Below are positions 44,514-54,034 of a stretch of 64,000 bases of DNA, one piece after another. Within the stretch, counting starts at the first letter, position 1, and every line of letters starts with the position of its first letter. This stretch comes from Xanthomonas sp. 3793 (GTDB lineage: Bacteria; Pseudomonadota; Gammaproteobacteria; Xanthomonadales; Xanthomonadaceae): contig NZ_JANTYU010000003.1 in assembly GCF_024806835.1 (NCBI RefSeq), positions 310,001-374,000 on the forward strand, read 5' to 3'. A program made the translations under genes and the position numbers. The notes below the pieces were generated by a model. The model ran no database searches. It was given only the letters and a program-made list of their open reading frames with translations, and was not told the DNA's origin.

Positions 44514-45719
44514 TCACTCCGATTCCCACCACATCCAGAACGAATCCCAGAGGCGCTTGAAGAAGCCGCCCTCCTCCACTGCGTTGATGGCGACCAGCGG
44601 GGCCTGGGCAATGATCTTGCCATCCAGGCTGACCTTGACGGTGCCGACCTGCTGACCCTTCTTGATGGGCGCTTCCAGGGTCTTGGCCACTTCCATGCTG
44701 GGCTTGAGATCGTTGTAGCGGCCGCGCTGCAGGCTGACCTGCAGCGGCTGGGCCACGCCCAGTTGCACTTCGTCCTGCGCACCCTTCCAGACCTTCTGCT
44801 TGGTCACGACCTTGCCGGGCGCGTACAGGCTATGGGTTTCGAAGAAGCGGAACCCCCAGTTGAGGAGGGCCAGGCTGTCGGTGGCGCGTTGCTCTTCGGA
44901 GCTATCGCCCATGACCACCGCGATCAGGCGCTGGTCGCCGCGCTTGGCCGAGCTCAGCAGGCAGTAGCCGGCTTCGGAGGTATGGCCGGTCTTGATGCCG
45001 TCCACCGCCGGGTCGCGCCATAGCAGCCGGTTACGGTTGCTCTGCTTGATCGAGCCGACCTGGAATTCCTTGATCTTGTTGTAGGCGTAGGTTTCCGGGT
45101 AATCGCGCACCATCGCGCGGCCCAGCATGGCCAGATCGTAGGCGGTGGAGTGATGGCCTTCGGCGCTCAACCCGTGCGCGTTGACGAAGTACGAATTCTT
45201 CATGCCGATCTTGGCGGCGTAGCTGTTCATCAACGAGGCGAAGGCTTCTTCGCTCCCGGCCACGTGCTCGGCCAGCGCGATCGCGGCGTCGTTGCCGGAC
45301 TGGATCGCCATGCCCTTTTCCATGTCTTCCAGACGCGCGGTCTGGTTGACCGGGAAGCCGCTGTAGCTGCCGTCGGTGCCGGCGCCGCCCTCGCGCCAGG
45401 CGCGCTCGCTCATCATGACCTGGTCGTCGCGCTTGACCTTGCCGTTCTTGATTTCTGCAGCCACCACGTAGGACGTCATCACCTTGGTGATGCTGGCCGG
45501 AGCCAACTGCTGATGGATGTTCTCGCCGGCGAGCACCTGCCCGGTGGCGTAGTCCATCAGGATCCAGGATTTGGACACGGCCGGCGCGGGTGCGGGCGGA
45601 ACCGGCAGTGCAGCCGGCGCGGCAGCCACGGCGGGAGTCGGCTGCGGCGCGGGTGTCTGGGCGCAGACCAGGCCGAAGGCGAACGTGGCCAAGGCAGCGG
45701 CGGCGAAGCGGAATTTCAT
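44514..45719 (-). CDS. dacC: D-alanyl-D-alanine carboxypeptidase (PBP5/6 family)
   Basis: 401 residues. A signal peptide and an Ala/Pro-rich linker (21-48) precede the transpeptidase fold: SxxK as SITK, SxN as SGND, and KTG in IKTGHTSEAGYCL. A PBP5 C-terminal beta domain (about 300-380) ends in an amphipathic helix (GGFFKRLWDSFWMWWESE) that anchors the enzyme to the inner membrane. It trims the terminal D-Ala from pentapeptides. It lies next to rlpA, as in E. coli where dacA follows rlpA. Confidence 0.95.
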   Translation of the reverse strand: MKFRFAAAALATFAFGLVCAQTPAPQPTPAVAAAPAALPVPPAPAPAVSKSWILMDYATGQVLAGENIHQQLAPASITKVMTSYVVAAEIKNGKVKRDDQVMMSERAWREGGAGTDGSYSGFPVNQTARLEDMEKGMAIQSGNDAAIALAEHVAGSEEAFASLMNSYAAKIGMKNSYFVNAHGLSAEGHHSTAYDLAMLGRAMVRDYPETYAYNKIKEFQVGSIKQSNRNRLLWRDPAVDGIKTGHTSEAGYCLLSSAKRGDQRLIAVVMGDSSEEQRATDSLALLNWGFRFFETHSLYAPGKVVTKQKVWKGAQDEVQLGVAQPLQVSLQRGRYNDLKPSMEVAKTLEAPIKKGQQVGTVKVSLDGKIIAQAPLVAINAVEEGGFFKRLWDSFWMWWESE

Positions 45720-45959
45720 TGAAGAACGACTCCTGACGGGCCCGAAGGCTGGGTAATACGAAATTGTAAGGTGCGATGAAGATTCAGGCGACGCACGCCG
45801 GGTCCCACGCGCCTGCGCAGTTCAGTGTTGCAGTCAGTTGATCGCGCGCCGGACGCCCCAAGCCACTGGCTGCGCATGCACGTCGACGCGGTCGGCGCCA
45901 GCCCAGCGCCTCGGGTCGCTGACCGCGATGGCCGCTCCTGACGGCATGCCGGTCTGCGC

Positions 45960-47360
45960 TCAGTTGGCGACGATCTGCGGGCGACCGAAGCCCAGCCCGG
46001 CGATGCGCTGGGCGATCTCCGAGGCATTGGCGTGGTCGCGTGCATTGACGCGCAAGCGCCACAGAGTGCGGCCACCACTGACGATGTCGCTGACGCTGGC
46101 ACCGGCGATACCGGCCGAGGCAAGCTGCGACAGCGCGCGGTTGGCGTTTTCGCGGCTGGCGAAGCTGGCGACCTGCAACAGGATGTCGCCAAGGGCGGCT
46201 TCCGCTGCACTCGGCGCCTTGGCCGGCGCTGGATCGGTCTTGACCGGGCGCGCAGGCGCTCCGTTGTCCACTGGCCTGACCACTGCAGCCGCCACCGGCG
46301 TGGCAGCGACAGGCGCAGGCGTGGCCGATGCCGGACGCGGCGCAACCGCTGCCGGCTTGCCGGTCGCAACGCGCACGCCCTGCGCCTTCATCCAGGCATC
46401 GAAATTGTCCGGATTGCCGGGTTGTCGCGACTCGGCAACGTTGTAGCGCCAGCGCTCGCCGGCGGGTTTGGCCGGCGCAGTGGCGAGGGATGTCGCAACG
46501 GGGACGGCAGCCGCGCTTGCAACCGCCGCGCGCGGAGCAGCCGTGCCGGTGGGCAGACGCTGCACCAGGCCATCGATCTGGCTGCTGCCCGATGCCGGCC
46601 GCGCGGTGGCAACAGCCGTCGTGACCGGCACCCGTCCGCGATTGCGCTTGGCCAACAGGTTGCCGTTATCGGCTTCGGTCAGCCCGCGCACTTCGACATT
46701 GCCGGTGCCCTTGCCGGTGATGCCCAGCTTGACCGCGGCGGCGTAGCTCAGATCGATCACGCGACCATCGTGAAACGGGCCGCGGTCGTTGACGCGCACC
46801 ACCACCGAGTCGCCGGTATCGGTATTGGTCACCAGGGCGAAGCTGGGCAGCGGCAGCGTCTTGTGCGCGGCGGTGAAGGCGTACATGTCGTAGACCTCCT
46901 TGTTAGAGGTCAGCCGGCCGTGGAACTTGCTGCCGTAATACGAGGCGGTACCGCGTTCGACATAGTCGCCCGGGTTGTCCATCACCACGTAGCGCTTGCC
47001 CAGCACTTCATAGGGCGAGCGATTGCCGACCGCCGAGCGCGGCTCGTCGGTGACCAGCGGTTCGGGGATACAGGCCACGTTCGGTACGTGGTCGGGCGTG
47101 GTGTCCTTGACGCCGGGTTTGTACAGGCCGCCGGCGGTGTAGTCGCCGCGTGTGGACGGGTCTTCCTTGGCAGCGGCATACGGCGAGGTCGACGGGCATC
47201 CGGTGGCGACATACGCCGGCCCCTTGCCTTCGACCTTGACGCCCTTGACGGCGCCGCTGCCCTTGGCGCCGACGCTTTTCTTCGGTGCGCTGCTACAGGC
47301 CGCCAGGCCGAGCATCAGCGCCATCGGAATCAGCCACTTGGGGCCTGTCATGCTGTTCAT
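45960..47360 (-). CDS. rlpA: Septal-ring lytic transglycosylase-like lipoprotein RlpA
   Basis: 466 residues. The lipobox LAAC gives lipidated Cys22. The double-psi beta-barrel (about 145-240) has ERGTASYYGSKFHGRLTSN and VVRVNDRGPFHDGRVIDLSY with the catalytic Glu/His/Asp. A long Ala/Pro-rich linker leads to a SPOR domain (about 390-466, LLQVASFASRENANRALSQL) that binds denuded glycan at division sites. The ATG overlaps the mltB stop (ATGA). It is longer than E. coli RlpA, mainly in the linker. Confidence 0.94.
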   Translation of the reverse strand: MNSMTGPKWLIPMALMLGLAACSSAPKKSVGAKGSGAVKGVKVEGKGPAYVATGCPSTSPYAAAKEDPSTRGDYTAGGLYKPGVKDTTPDHVPNVACIPEPLVTDEPRSAVGNRSPYEVLGKRYVVMDNPGDYVERGTASYYGSKFHGRLTSNKEVYDMYAFTAAHKTLPLPSFALVTNTDTGDSVVVRVNDRGPFHDGRVIDLSYAAAVKLGITGKGTGNVEVRGLTEADNGNLLAKRNRGRVPVTTAVATARPASGSSQIDGLVQRLPTGTAAPRAAVASAAAVPVATSLATAPAKPAGERWRYNVAESRQPGNPDNFDAWMKAQGVRVATGKPAAVAPRPASATPAPVAATPVAAAVVRPVDNGAPARPVKTDPAPAKAPSAAEAALGDILLQVASFASRENANRALSQLASAGIAGASVSDIVSGGRTLWRLRVNARDHANASEIAQRIAGLGFGRPQIVAN

Positions 47361-48496
47361 GCCGGGGGTAACTCCTTGCCGGCGATGGCCTCGGACAGCT
47401 GGAACACGGCCATCGCATACATCTTGGAAATGTTGTACCGGGTGATCGCGTAGAAATTCTGGAAGCCCAGCCAGTACTGCTTGCCGTTGGCGTCGTCCAG
47501 GCTGATCGGGGTGGCGGTGCTGCCCGCCACCACCGGCGCACCAGGGTGATACCCGCGCGCGGACAGATCGGCCAGCGTGTATACCGGCGACCAGTCGGTG
47601 GGATTGAATTCCTCGTGACCGGCAGCCAGCGTGGCCGGCACGGCGACCTGACCGCCGCGCACCCAGCCGCCCTTCTTGACGAAGTAGTTGGCGATCGAGG
47701 CAAACACGTCGTTGTAATCGGTAAACAGATTGCGCTTGCCATCCGCATCGCCATCGACACCGAACTGGCGGTAGCTGGACGGCATGAACTGGCCCATGCC
47801 CATCGCGCCGGCATAGCTGCCGATCAGGCTGGTGACATCGAGCTGCTCTTCCTTGCCGAGCGCGAACAGCTGGCCGAGTTCGTCGCGGAAGAACAGCTCG
47901 CGACGCACTTCGCGCTCGAGCTTGGCCGGGTCGCCACTGCGCGGGTAGCGGAACGCCAGCGTATACAGCGCGTCCAGCACGCGATATTTGCCGACATTGC
48001 TGCCGTAACTGGTCTCTACCCCGATGATGGCCACGATCACCTGTGCCGGCACGCCGGTAGCGGCTTCGACCTTGCTCAGCTCGGCGCGGTGCTGGGCCAG
48101 GAAGTTACGCCCGCCATCGATCCGCGCCTGGGTGATGAACATCGGGCGGTATTCGTTCCACGGCTTGACCCGCTCGGCCGGCCGCGACATCGCGGTGACG
48201 ATGGCGTCCTTGAACTGCGCCTGCGCCAGCACCGCGTCGATCTGGGCGGCGTCGATGCCGTACTTGGCGGCGGTGTCGCGCACGAAGTTGGCGCGTGCGA
48301 TCTCGAAGGGCACCGGGGTCAGATCGACCGGCGGCAGCGCGGGGGCTTCGGCGGCGGCGCTTGCAGGCGCGACCGGAGCCACTGGCGGCTTGGCCGGCGG
48401 TGCGCTGGCAGCCGGCGGCGGGGACGGAGGGCTGGGCTGGGTCGCGCAGGCGACAAGGCCGAGGGTGAGCAGGCAGGTCAGGGTGCGTCGAATCAT
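47357..48496 (-). CDS. mltB: Membrane-bound lytic murein transglycosylase B
   Basis: 379 residues from the ATG at 48494-48496. The lipobox gives Cys17 (LVACATQ). A Pro/Ala-rich linker (20-58) precedes the MltB catalytic domain with E161 in GVETSYGSNVG and the family blocks GAMGMGQFMPSSYRQF and DYNDVFASIANYF. It cleaves glycan strands to 1,6-anhydro ends from the outer membrane. It is coupled to rlpA by a four-base overlap. The frame stays open upstream, but that part is not protein-like. Confidence 0.94.
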   Translation of the reverse strand: MIRRTLTCLLTLGLVACATQPSPPSPPPAASAPPAKPPVAPVAPASAAAEAPALPPVDLTPVPFEIARANFVRDTAAKYGIDAAQIDAVLAQAQFKDAIVTAMSRPAERVKPWNEYRPMFITQARIDGGRNFLAQHRAELSKVEAATGVPAQVIVAIIGVETSYGSNVGKYRVLDALYTLAFRYPRSGDPAKLEREVRRELFFRDELGQLFALGKEEQLDVTSLIGSYAGAMGMGQFMPSSYRQFGVDGDADGKRNLFTDYNDVFASIANYFVKKGGWVRGGQVAVPATLAAGHEEFNPTDWSPVYTLADLSARGYHPGAPVVAGSTATPISLDDANGKQYWLGFQNFYAITRYNISKMYAMAVFQLSEAIAGKELPPA

Positions 48497-49141
48497 CGGC
48501 CGAGGGTAACAGACATCAGATGAACTTCTGGCAATAAAGCCATGAAACGAAAGAGCTTTAGCCGAAGTCAAGGCATGCCGCAGCATCGCTTGACGCGCAC
48601 AGCTCACTCGCTCATGTGGGCGCGGCACGAAAAACCCTGGGCACGCACGGATGGGACCGCTGCAAAGGAGCAGGACGTGTGGAGACGGCTTGGCGGCACA
48701 CGGACAAGTGCGCAGCGGGCGTGTCTGGCCAACGTGGCGACGGCGGCAATTGCCGCCATCGCGGGATCGCGGGATCGCGGGATCGCAGCCTGCGATTTTC
48801 AATCGCTTTGCGGTTGCGACAGAAACAGCTCGTGATCCGCGACCAGATGGCCGAGCTGGCCGAAGGCCGCGCCGCATTGGCGTTGAGCGACGCCGGGCTG
48901 CGCCGCGTCACCGACGTGTTGCCGGTGTTGATCGCCTTCATCGACAAGCATCTGGTGTATCGGTTCGCCAATCTGCAGGCGTGGTACCGATCGTCGATGT
49001 CTCAGCATGGCCCAGCAGCCCGCCCCGTCGGTTCAACCGATCGGCGAAGGCGCAAAACGCGCCGGCACCGATCGGCGCTGCAGCGTGCCGGGAAAAGGCA
49101 GAAGATCGGGCGCGGCCCGGAGGCCGGCCGCGCCCGATGGA
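48497..49141. other. Gene-free region holding a sensor-gene relic and short repeats
   Basis: 645 bases between the polygalacturonase and mltB. It holds the palindrome GGCGGCAATTGCCGCC (48742-48757), three tandem copies of GCGGGATC (48761-48784) and a PAS-like relic at 48793-48996. The mltB promoter should lie near 48500-48600. Confidence 0.6.
48793..48996 (+). pseudogene. Relic of a PAS-domain sensor gene
   Basis: In one plus-strand frame a short stretch reads as a helical linker (RLRQKQLVIRDQMAELAEGR) followed by LRRVTDVLPVLIAFIDKHLV and YRFANLQAWY, which is the beginning of a PAS fold as found in xanthomonad sensor kinases and GGDEF proteins. After about 68 codons the similarity ends abruptly, and no start or downstream domain is present. 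I read it as the remains of a deleted gene. Confidence 0.5.
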
Positions 49142-50539
49142 TCACAACGCCAGGAAACGCGGTGCCGTCGAGCAGGTCGGGATGGCACCACTCACCTGCA
49201 CCGGGCCGGTGGTGACACCGGTACCGGTCGGCGTCAGGTCACTGTTGACAAGCCCGATCTGTGCGTCGCTGGCAGCGACGGCCTTGTTGCCTGTCGCAAG
49301 ATTGGCCAGCACCAGGTCCAACGGTGTCTGCGCATCAAAGCCTTTCAGGATCCAACCCTTGCCCTTGAGCCCGACATCGGCGGTGGTGCGCAAGCCGTTG
49401 ACGACGATCTCCTTGAAGCTGGGCTTGGTGCCGCCGCTACCGGATGCATAGAACGGGTTGATCACCAGCGGGCTGGTCACGCCGAACAGGCAGGTATTGC
49501 GGTAGGTGACCAGGCTGACCGGGCCGCCCTTGACGATACTGGTCTTGATGCGCAGCCCGTTGTTGTCGGTACTGCGGTTGCCGGCATCGTCGGTGGCGGT
49601 GATGACGTTGTTGTCGACCAGCACATTGTTGACCCCGAACATCACTTCGCTGCCGATCGAGATGCCGTGGGTGCCGTAGCAACGGTTGTCGCGCACGGTG
49701 ATGTTGCCGGACTTGGAGGCGATGGTCTTGATCGCCACGCAATCGTCTCCGCCCATCACATCGTTGTCGACCAGACTGGCGTTGGTCACGCTGTCCAGGT
49801 CCAGGCCATCGGTGTTGGGGCTGGTGGCCGGCGATTTCACCCGTACGCCCCAGATGGTCAGGCCATCGACAATATGCGCGAAGAAATGGAAGTACGCCGC
49901 ATTGATCAAGTTGATGTCGTACAGCGTAAACGCCGTGGAGTTCTGCACCTTGATCAGGTCCGGGCTGTTCTGTACCTGCCCGGCCGCCTTGGCGTTTTCG
50001 CCGAACTGCCACCAGCTGGTGCTCTTGCCCAGCATGGTCAGATCGCCGCGGCCATCGATGGTGCCCTGACGCCCGCCGGTGCGGATGCCCATCACGCCCG
50101 ACTTGACGCCCTTGACGCTGATCAGCGGCGCGCAGCCGCCGCTCTTGGAACCTGCCACGCCGCAGCCGCTGCCATAGTCGGCCGGATTGCGTGAGCCGTA
50201 CAAGGTGACGCCCTGGTCGACCACCAGCGTTACGCCGCTGGGAATGGTCAGCGGGCCGGTCAGAAATGCGTTGCCGCTGCCACCGGTCAGCAGCACGCTG
50301 CCGTTTTTGCAGGCATTGAGCGCGGCCTGGATGGTCCTGGTATCCGGCGGCGAGTGCTCGGTCGCATCATCGAATTGACGCCCGGTCGGCGTCAGCCCAG
50401 CCTTCAGGGACGGCGAACACGTGGCTGGAATGGTGGGTTGCGCGACAGTGCGGGTATCGCCGGTGGCGAAGGTGACGGCACTGGCCTGCGCGGACAGCAG
50501 CAGACAGACACCGCCGATGGCGGCGGTTAGCAATTTCAT
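49142..50539 (-). CDS. pglA: Secreted polygalacturonase (glycoside hydrolase family 28)
   Basis: 465 residues. The signal peptide LLTAAIGGVCLLLSAQASA precedes a right-handed beta-helix with the GH28 motifs SPNTDGLDLD, GDDCVAIK, THGISIGSE and GLRIKT, which supply the three catalytic Asp residues, His and Arg-Lys. It hydrolyses pectate in plant cell walls and should leave the cell by type II secretion. A perfect PIP box and a matching -10 lie upstream, so HrpX control is likely. It interrupts an otherwise housekeeping cell-wall cluster. Symbol by analogy with the xanthomonad gene. Confidence 0.94.
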   Translation of the reverse strand: MKLLTAAIGGVCLLLSAQASAVTFATGDTRTVAQPTIPATCSPSLKAGLTPTGRQFDDATEHSPPDTRTIQAALNACKNGSVLLTGGSGNAFLTGPLTIPSGVTLVVDQGVTLYGSRNPADYGSGCGVAGSKSGGCAPLISVKGVKSGVMGIRTGGRQGTIDGRGDLTMLGKSTSWWQFGENAKAAGQVQNSPDLIKVQNSTAFTLYDINLINAAYFHFFAHIVDGLTIWGVRVKSPATSPNTDGLDLDSVTNASLVDNDVMGGDDCVAIKTIASKSGNITVRDNRCYGTHGISIGSEVMFGVNNVLVDNNVITATDDAGNRSTDNNGLRIKTSIVKGGPVSLVTYRNTCLFGVTSPLVINPFYASGSGGTKPSFKEIVVNGLRTTADVGLKGKGWILKGFDAQTPLDLVLANLATGNKAVAASDAQIGLVNSDLTPTGTGVTTGPVQVSGAIPTCSTAPRFLAL

Positions 50540-50855
50540 GGAAAAGGCACCCGAAAGAGAAATGGCGCGCACCTGCACAGGCAACGCGACGCGTCCGCCA
50601 TCACTGCAGCGGCGTGGCGGACTCTACGGAGCATGCCCCGCGCGTGCAGAGCGCGAGCGAACCAAACGCCGCGCGCGCGAAGTCAGCCTGCATCGCGGTG
50701 TCGTCATTGCAATGCAGCGCGCAAAACGCGGAGTGATCGATGCTTGGCCGGCGCACTGACACACGCGTGACGCATCGATCAGGGTTGCACTGCCACGCAT
50801 GCCGCTGGCGCGTCAGCTGCGCCGGTGCAACGCAGCGATGCGACTGCGCGAGGCC
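50540..50855. other. Upstream region of the polygalacturonase gene
   Basis: 316 bases between rodA and the polygalacturonase, both on the minus strand. The only clear elements are the PIP box and its -10. No terminator of rodA is evident. No gene seen. Confidence 0.6.
50621..50681 (-). promoter_or_regulatory. Plant-inducible promoter (PIP box) with -10 element
   Basis: On the minus strand TTCGC-N15-TTCGC spans 50681 to 50657, an exact PIP box. TAGAGT (50626 to 50621), fitting the YANNNT form of HrpX-dependent -10 elements, begins 30 bases after it, inside the required 30-32 base window. It lies about 80 bases upstream of the polygalacturonase ATG. HrpX should activate here. Confidence 0.88.
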
Positions 50856-51974
50856 TCAATATCCATGCACCGGTCGGTGCGTCTTCACTGCCATCACCAG
50901 GCCCAATCCGGCCAGCAACGACACCGCCGAGGTGCCGCCGTAACTCATCAGCGGCATCGGCACGCCAACCACCGGCAGCAGGCCGGAGATCATGCCGCCG
51001 TTGACCAGCACGTACACGAAGAAGGCCAGGCCGGTGGCGCCGGCAACCAGGCGCGAATAGGTGTCACGCGCCTGCGAGGCGATCCACAGGCAACGGCCGA
51101 TGACGATGAGATATAGCGTCAGCACGGTGGCCACGCCGATCCAGCCGAATTCTTCGCTGAGCACCGAGAACGCAAAATCGGTGGTCTGTTCGGGAATGAA
51201 GTTCAGATGCGATTGCGAACCCAGCCCCCAACCCTTGCCATCCAAGCCGCCAGAGCCAATGGCGATCTTGGACTGGATGATGTTCCAGCCGGCGCCAAGC
51301 GCGTCGTTCTCGGGGTTGAGGAACATCATGATGCGATCCTTCTGGTAAGGCCGCAGCAACCAGAACCAGGCCACCGGCGCCGCCGCCGACACGCCGCCCA
51401 GGCCCACCGCTACCCACCACCATGGCAGGCCAGCCAGCAGCAGCACGAAGACGCCGCTTGCGGCAATCAACACGCCGGTGCCGAAGTCCGGCTGCAACAT
51501 GATCAGCGCGGTGGGCACGCCGATGATCATGCAGGTGACCAACACGGTGGAAATGCGCGGCGGCAGCGGCATGCGGTGCAGATACCAGGCCGCCATCATC
51601 GGCAGGCTGATCTTGAGCAGCTCGGCCGGCTGCAGGTAGAACACTTTCAGATCCAGCCACTGGCGGCCGTATTTGCCGGTGCCCAGTGCGAACACCGCCA
51701 GCAACGGCAGCATCGATAGGCCATACACCCACGGCGTCCAGGCGCGCAGGCGCAGCACCGACATGCGCGAAATGCCCCACATCGCGGCGATGCCGATGAC
51801 GAAGCGAACGCCTTGCGCCATCACCAGGTGATCGCCGTTGGCCGCGCCGCCGGCGCTCTTGAGCACCGACAGGCCGATCACCATCAGCGCGCCCAGCGCC
51901 AGGCACAGCACCCAGTCCAGGCTGCGCGTGAAGCGCGCGGCCATGTCCACCAACCAGCGCAGGATGTCACTCAA
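50856..51974 (-). CDS. rodA: Rod-shape SEDS glycosyltransferase RodA
   Basis: 372 residues with about ten membrane helices. Typical SEDS blocks are KYGRQWLDLKVFYLQPAELLKISL, LQPDFGTG, PENDALGAGWNIIQSKIAIGSGG (shown in pieces: NDALGAGWNIIQSKIA) and the C-terminal MPLMSYGGTSAVSLL. It polymerises lipid II glycans with PBP2 in the elongasome. The start overlaps the mrdA stop by four bases. Confidence 0.96.
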   Translation of the reverse strand: MSDILRWLVDMAARFTRSLDWVLCLALGALMVIGLSVLKSAGGAANGDHLVMAQGVRFVIGIAAMWGISRMSVLRLRAWTPWVYGLSMLPLLAVFALGTGKYGRQWLDLKVFYLQPAELLKISLPMMAAWYLHRMPLPPRISTVLVTCMIIGVPTALIMLQPDFGTGVLIAASGVFVLLLAGLPWWWVAVGLGGVSAAAPVAWFWLLRPYQKDRIMMFLNPENDALGAGWNIIQSKIAIGSGGLDGKGWGLGSQSHLNFIPEQTTDFAFSVLSEEFGWIGVATVLTLYLIVIGRCLWIASQARDTYSRLVAGATGLAFFVYVLVNGGMISGLLPVVGVPMPLMSYGGTSAVSLLAGLGLVMAVKTHRPVHGY

Positions 51975-54031
51975 TGATCGGTCTCCTGCACCGCATCGGG
52001 CACATCCGGCACCACCGGCTGCGCGGGCGTGGTGGGATCCAGCGCCACCGCAGTCTGGCCGATCACCACCGGCAATTCTTCCAGCGTGGCGGCTGCCGCA
52101 TCGCCGGCCGCACGTGCATCTGTGGCGCCGGCTTCGAACTGGTTGATGCCCACCGCGGTCATGCCGAGCTCGCTGTCCAACGGCAGGAGGCCCGCGGGCA
52201 TCTTGCCCAGCAGCCAGGCGTCGAAGATCTTGCGGGCGATCGGCGCGGCCGAACTGGTGCCGAAACCACCACCCTCCACTGCCACCGCCACCGCGATGAC
52301 CGGGTTGTCGGCCGGCGCGAAGCCGACGAACAGGCCACGGTGACGCAGATGCAGCGGCAGGCTGCGCGGGTCCACCGCGGCCACGCCCTTGCGGCTGACC
52401 ACCTGCGCGGTACCGGTCTTGCCGGCCATCTGGTACGGCGCGCCCGGCGTGATCGCATAGCCGGTGCCGCCGGGGCGCATGGTGTCCATCATGCCCTCGC
52501 GCACCACCTGCAGATGCGCCGCGCTCGGGCTGATCGGCTTGCCCGGCGGCTGGATCATCGGCTGCCAGGGGTGGTCGAAACCGGTGCGCTGCTCCAGCAC
52601 CAGATGCGGGCGCAGCAGCAGCCCGCCGGCGATCGCCGAGACCCCGCGTACCAGCTGCAACGGAGTCACCTTCCAGTCGCCCTGGCCGATGGCGATGTTG
52701 ACGGTATCGCCGGGATACCAGCGCTCCTTGCGGGTCTTGTACTTGTAGGCCGGCGACGGCAGGATGCCGCCGATTTCGCCCAGCAGGTCCACCCCGGTGG
52801 GCGCGCCGAACCCGTAGCCGCCCATGTACTGGTCGAAGCGCTCGATACCCATATCCACCGCCAGGCGGTAGTAGTAGGTATTGACCGACTGGGCGATCGA
52901 CTTGCGCAGGTCGGTCCAGCCGTGACCGCCGCGGTGCGAGTCGCCCCAGCCGCGGCTGACGCCGGGCAGGTAGAACATGCCGGTGGAGAGCACACGGTCT
53001 TCCGGCCGGCGCAGGCCGCTATCGAGCCCAGCCAGCGCGATCAGCGGCTTGAGCGTGGAGCCCGGCGCCACGCCACCCAGCACCAGCCGGTTGAATTGCG
53101 GCCGCGACGGGTTGTCGTTGAGCATCTTGAAGTCGGTATGCGAGATGCCGTTGACGAACAGGTTGGGGTCGTAGCTGGGCAGGCTGACCATGCCCAGGAT
53201 CTCGCCGGTGCGCGGGTCCATCGCGATCGCCGCACCTTCGTGCTCGCCGAACGCGGCCACCATCGCGCGCTGCAGGTCGGCATCCACCGACAGCCGCAAG
53301 TCCGCACCCGACTGCGGCGCGACCCGGCCGACGGTGCGGATCGCCCGCCCCTGCACATTGGTTTCGACCTGCTCGTAGCCCACCTGCCCGCGCAGGTCCT
53401 GTTCGTAATAGCGCTCCAGACCGGACTTGCCCATATGGGTGAGCGCGGCATTGCCCTCGCCCAGCACCGCCAGGTCTTTTTCATCGATACGGCCGACGTA
53501 ACCGATGATGTGTGCGAACAACGGTCCGTAGGGGTAGCGCCGGGTCAGATACGGCTCCAGCTCCACCCCGGGAAAGCGCCAGCGCTCCACCGCAAAGCGC
53601 GCCATCTCTTCGTCGCTCATGCGTAGCTTGAGCGTGACCGGCAGGAAGCTGCGGCGTGCACGACGCTCGCGATTGAAACGCTCCAGGTCCTCCGGCGCGA
53701 TCGGGATCACCTTGCCCAGCGCGGCCAGCATGGCGTCCATGTCGGCAACCTTGTCCGGGGTCACGTCCAGGCGGAACGCCGGCACGTTCTCGGCCAGCAG
53801 CCGGCCGGTGCGGTCGTAGATCATGCCGCGCCCGGGCACCACCGGCTTGGGCTTGATGCGATTGGCTTCCGAGCGGGTGGCGTAGACCTCGTGGTCGAGC
53901 ACCTGCAGCTTGAAATACCAGCCGCCCAGGCCGACCAGGCAGATCACCACCATCACGAACCCCAGCACCGCGCGCCGGCGGAACTGCTCGGCCTCGGCAT
54001 GCGGGTTCTTGGGCTGACGCCGACCGTGCAT
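51971..54031 (-). CDS. mrdA: Penicillin-binding protein 2 (elongation transpeptidase)
   Basis: 686 residues. One N-terminal membrane helix (AVLGFVMVVICLVGLGGWYF) precedes the dimerisation domain and the transpeptidase: SxxK as GSTLKP, SxN as SVNTYYYRLA and KTGTAQ. It cross-links peptidoglycan made by RodA. The C-terminal 60 residues (after KMPAGLLPLDSELGM) are an Ala/Pro/Val-rich extension. It follows mreD by three bases and overlaps rodA. Confidence 0.96.
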   Translation of the reverse strand: MHGRRQPKNPHAEAEQFRRRAVLGFVMVVICLVGLGGWYFKLQVLDHEVYATRSEANRIKPKPVVPGRGMIYDRTGRLLAENVPAFRLDVTPDKVADMDAMLAALGKVIPIAPEDLERFNRERRARRSFLPVTLKLRMSDEEMARFAVERWRFPGVELEPYLTRRYPYGPLFAHIIGYVGRIDEKDLAVLGEGNAALTHMGKSGLERYYEQDLRGQVGYEQVETNVQGRAIRTVGRVAPQSGADLRLSVDADLQRAMVAAFGEHEGAAIAMDPRTGEILGMVSLPSYDPNLFVNGISHTDFKMLNDNPSRPQFNRLVLGGVAPGSTLKPLIALAGLDSGLRRPEDRVLSTGMFYLPGVSRGWGDSHRGGHGWTDLRKSIAQSVNTYYYRLAVDMGIERFDQYMGGYGFGAPTGVDLLGEIGGILPSPAYKYKTRKERWYPGDTVNIAIGQGDWKVTPLQLVRGVSAIAGGLLLRPHLVLEQRTGFDHPWQPMIQPPGKPISPSAAHLQVVREGMMDTMRPGGTGYAITPGAPYQMAGKTGTAQVVSRKGVAAVDPRSLPLHLRHRGLFVGFAPADNPVIAVAVAVEGGGFGTSSAAPIARKIFDAWLLGKMPAGLLPLDSELGMTAVGINQFEAGATDARAAGDAAAATLEELPVVIGQTAVALDPTTPAQPVVPDVPDAVQETDH

Positions 54032-54034
54032 GGG

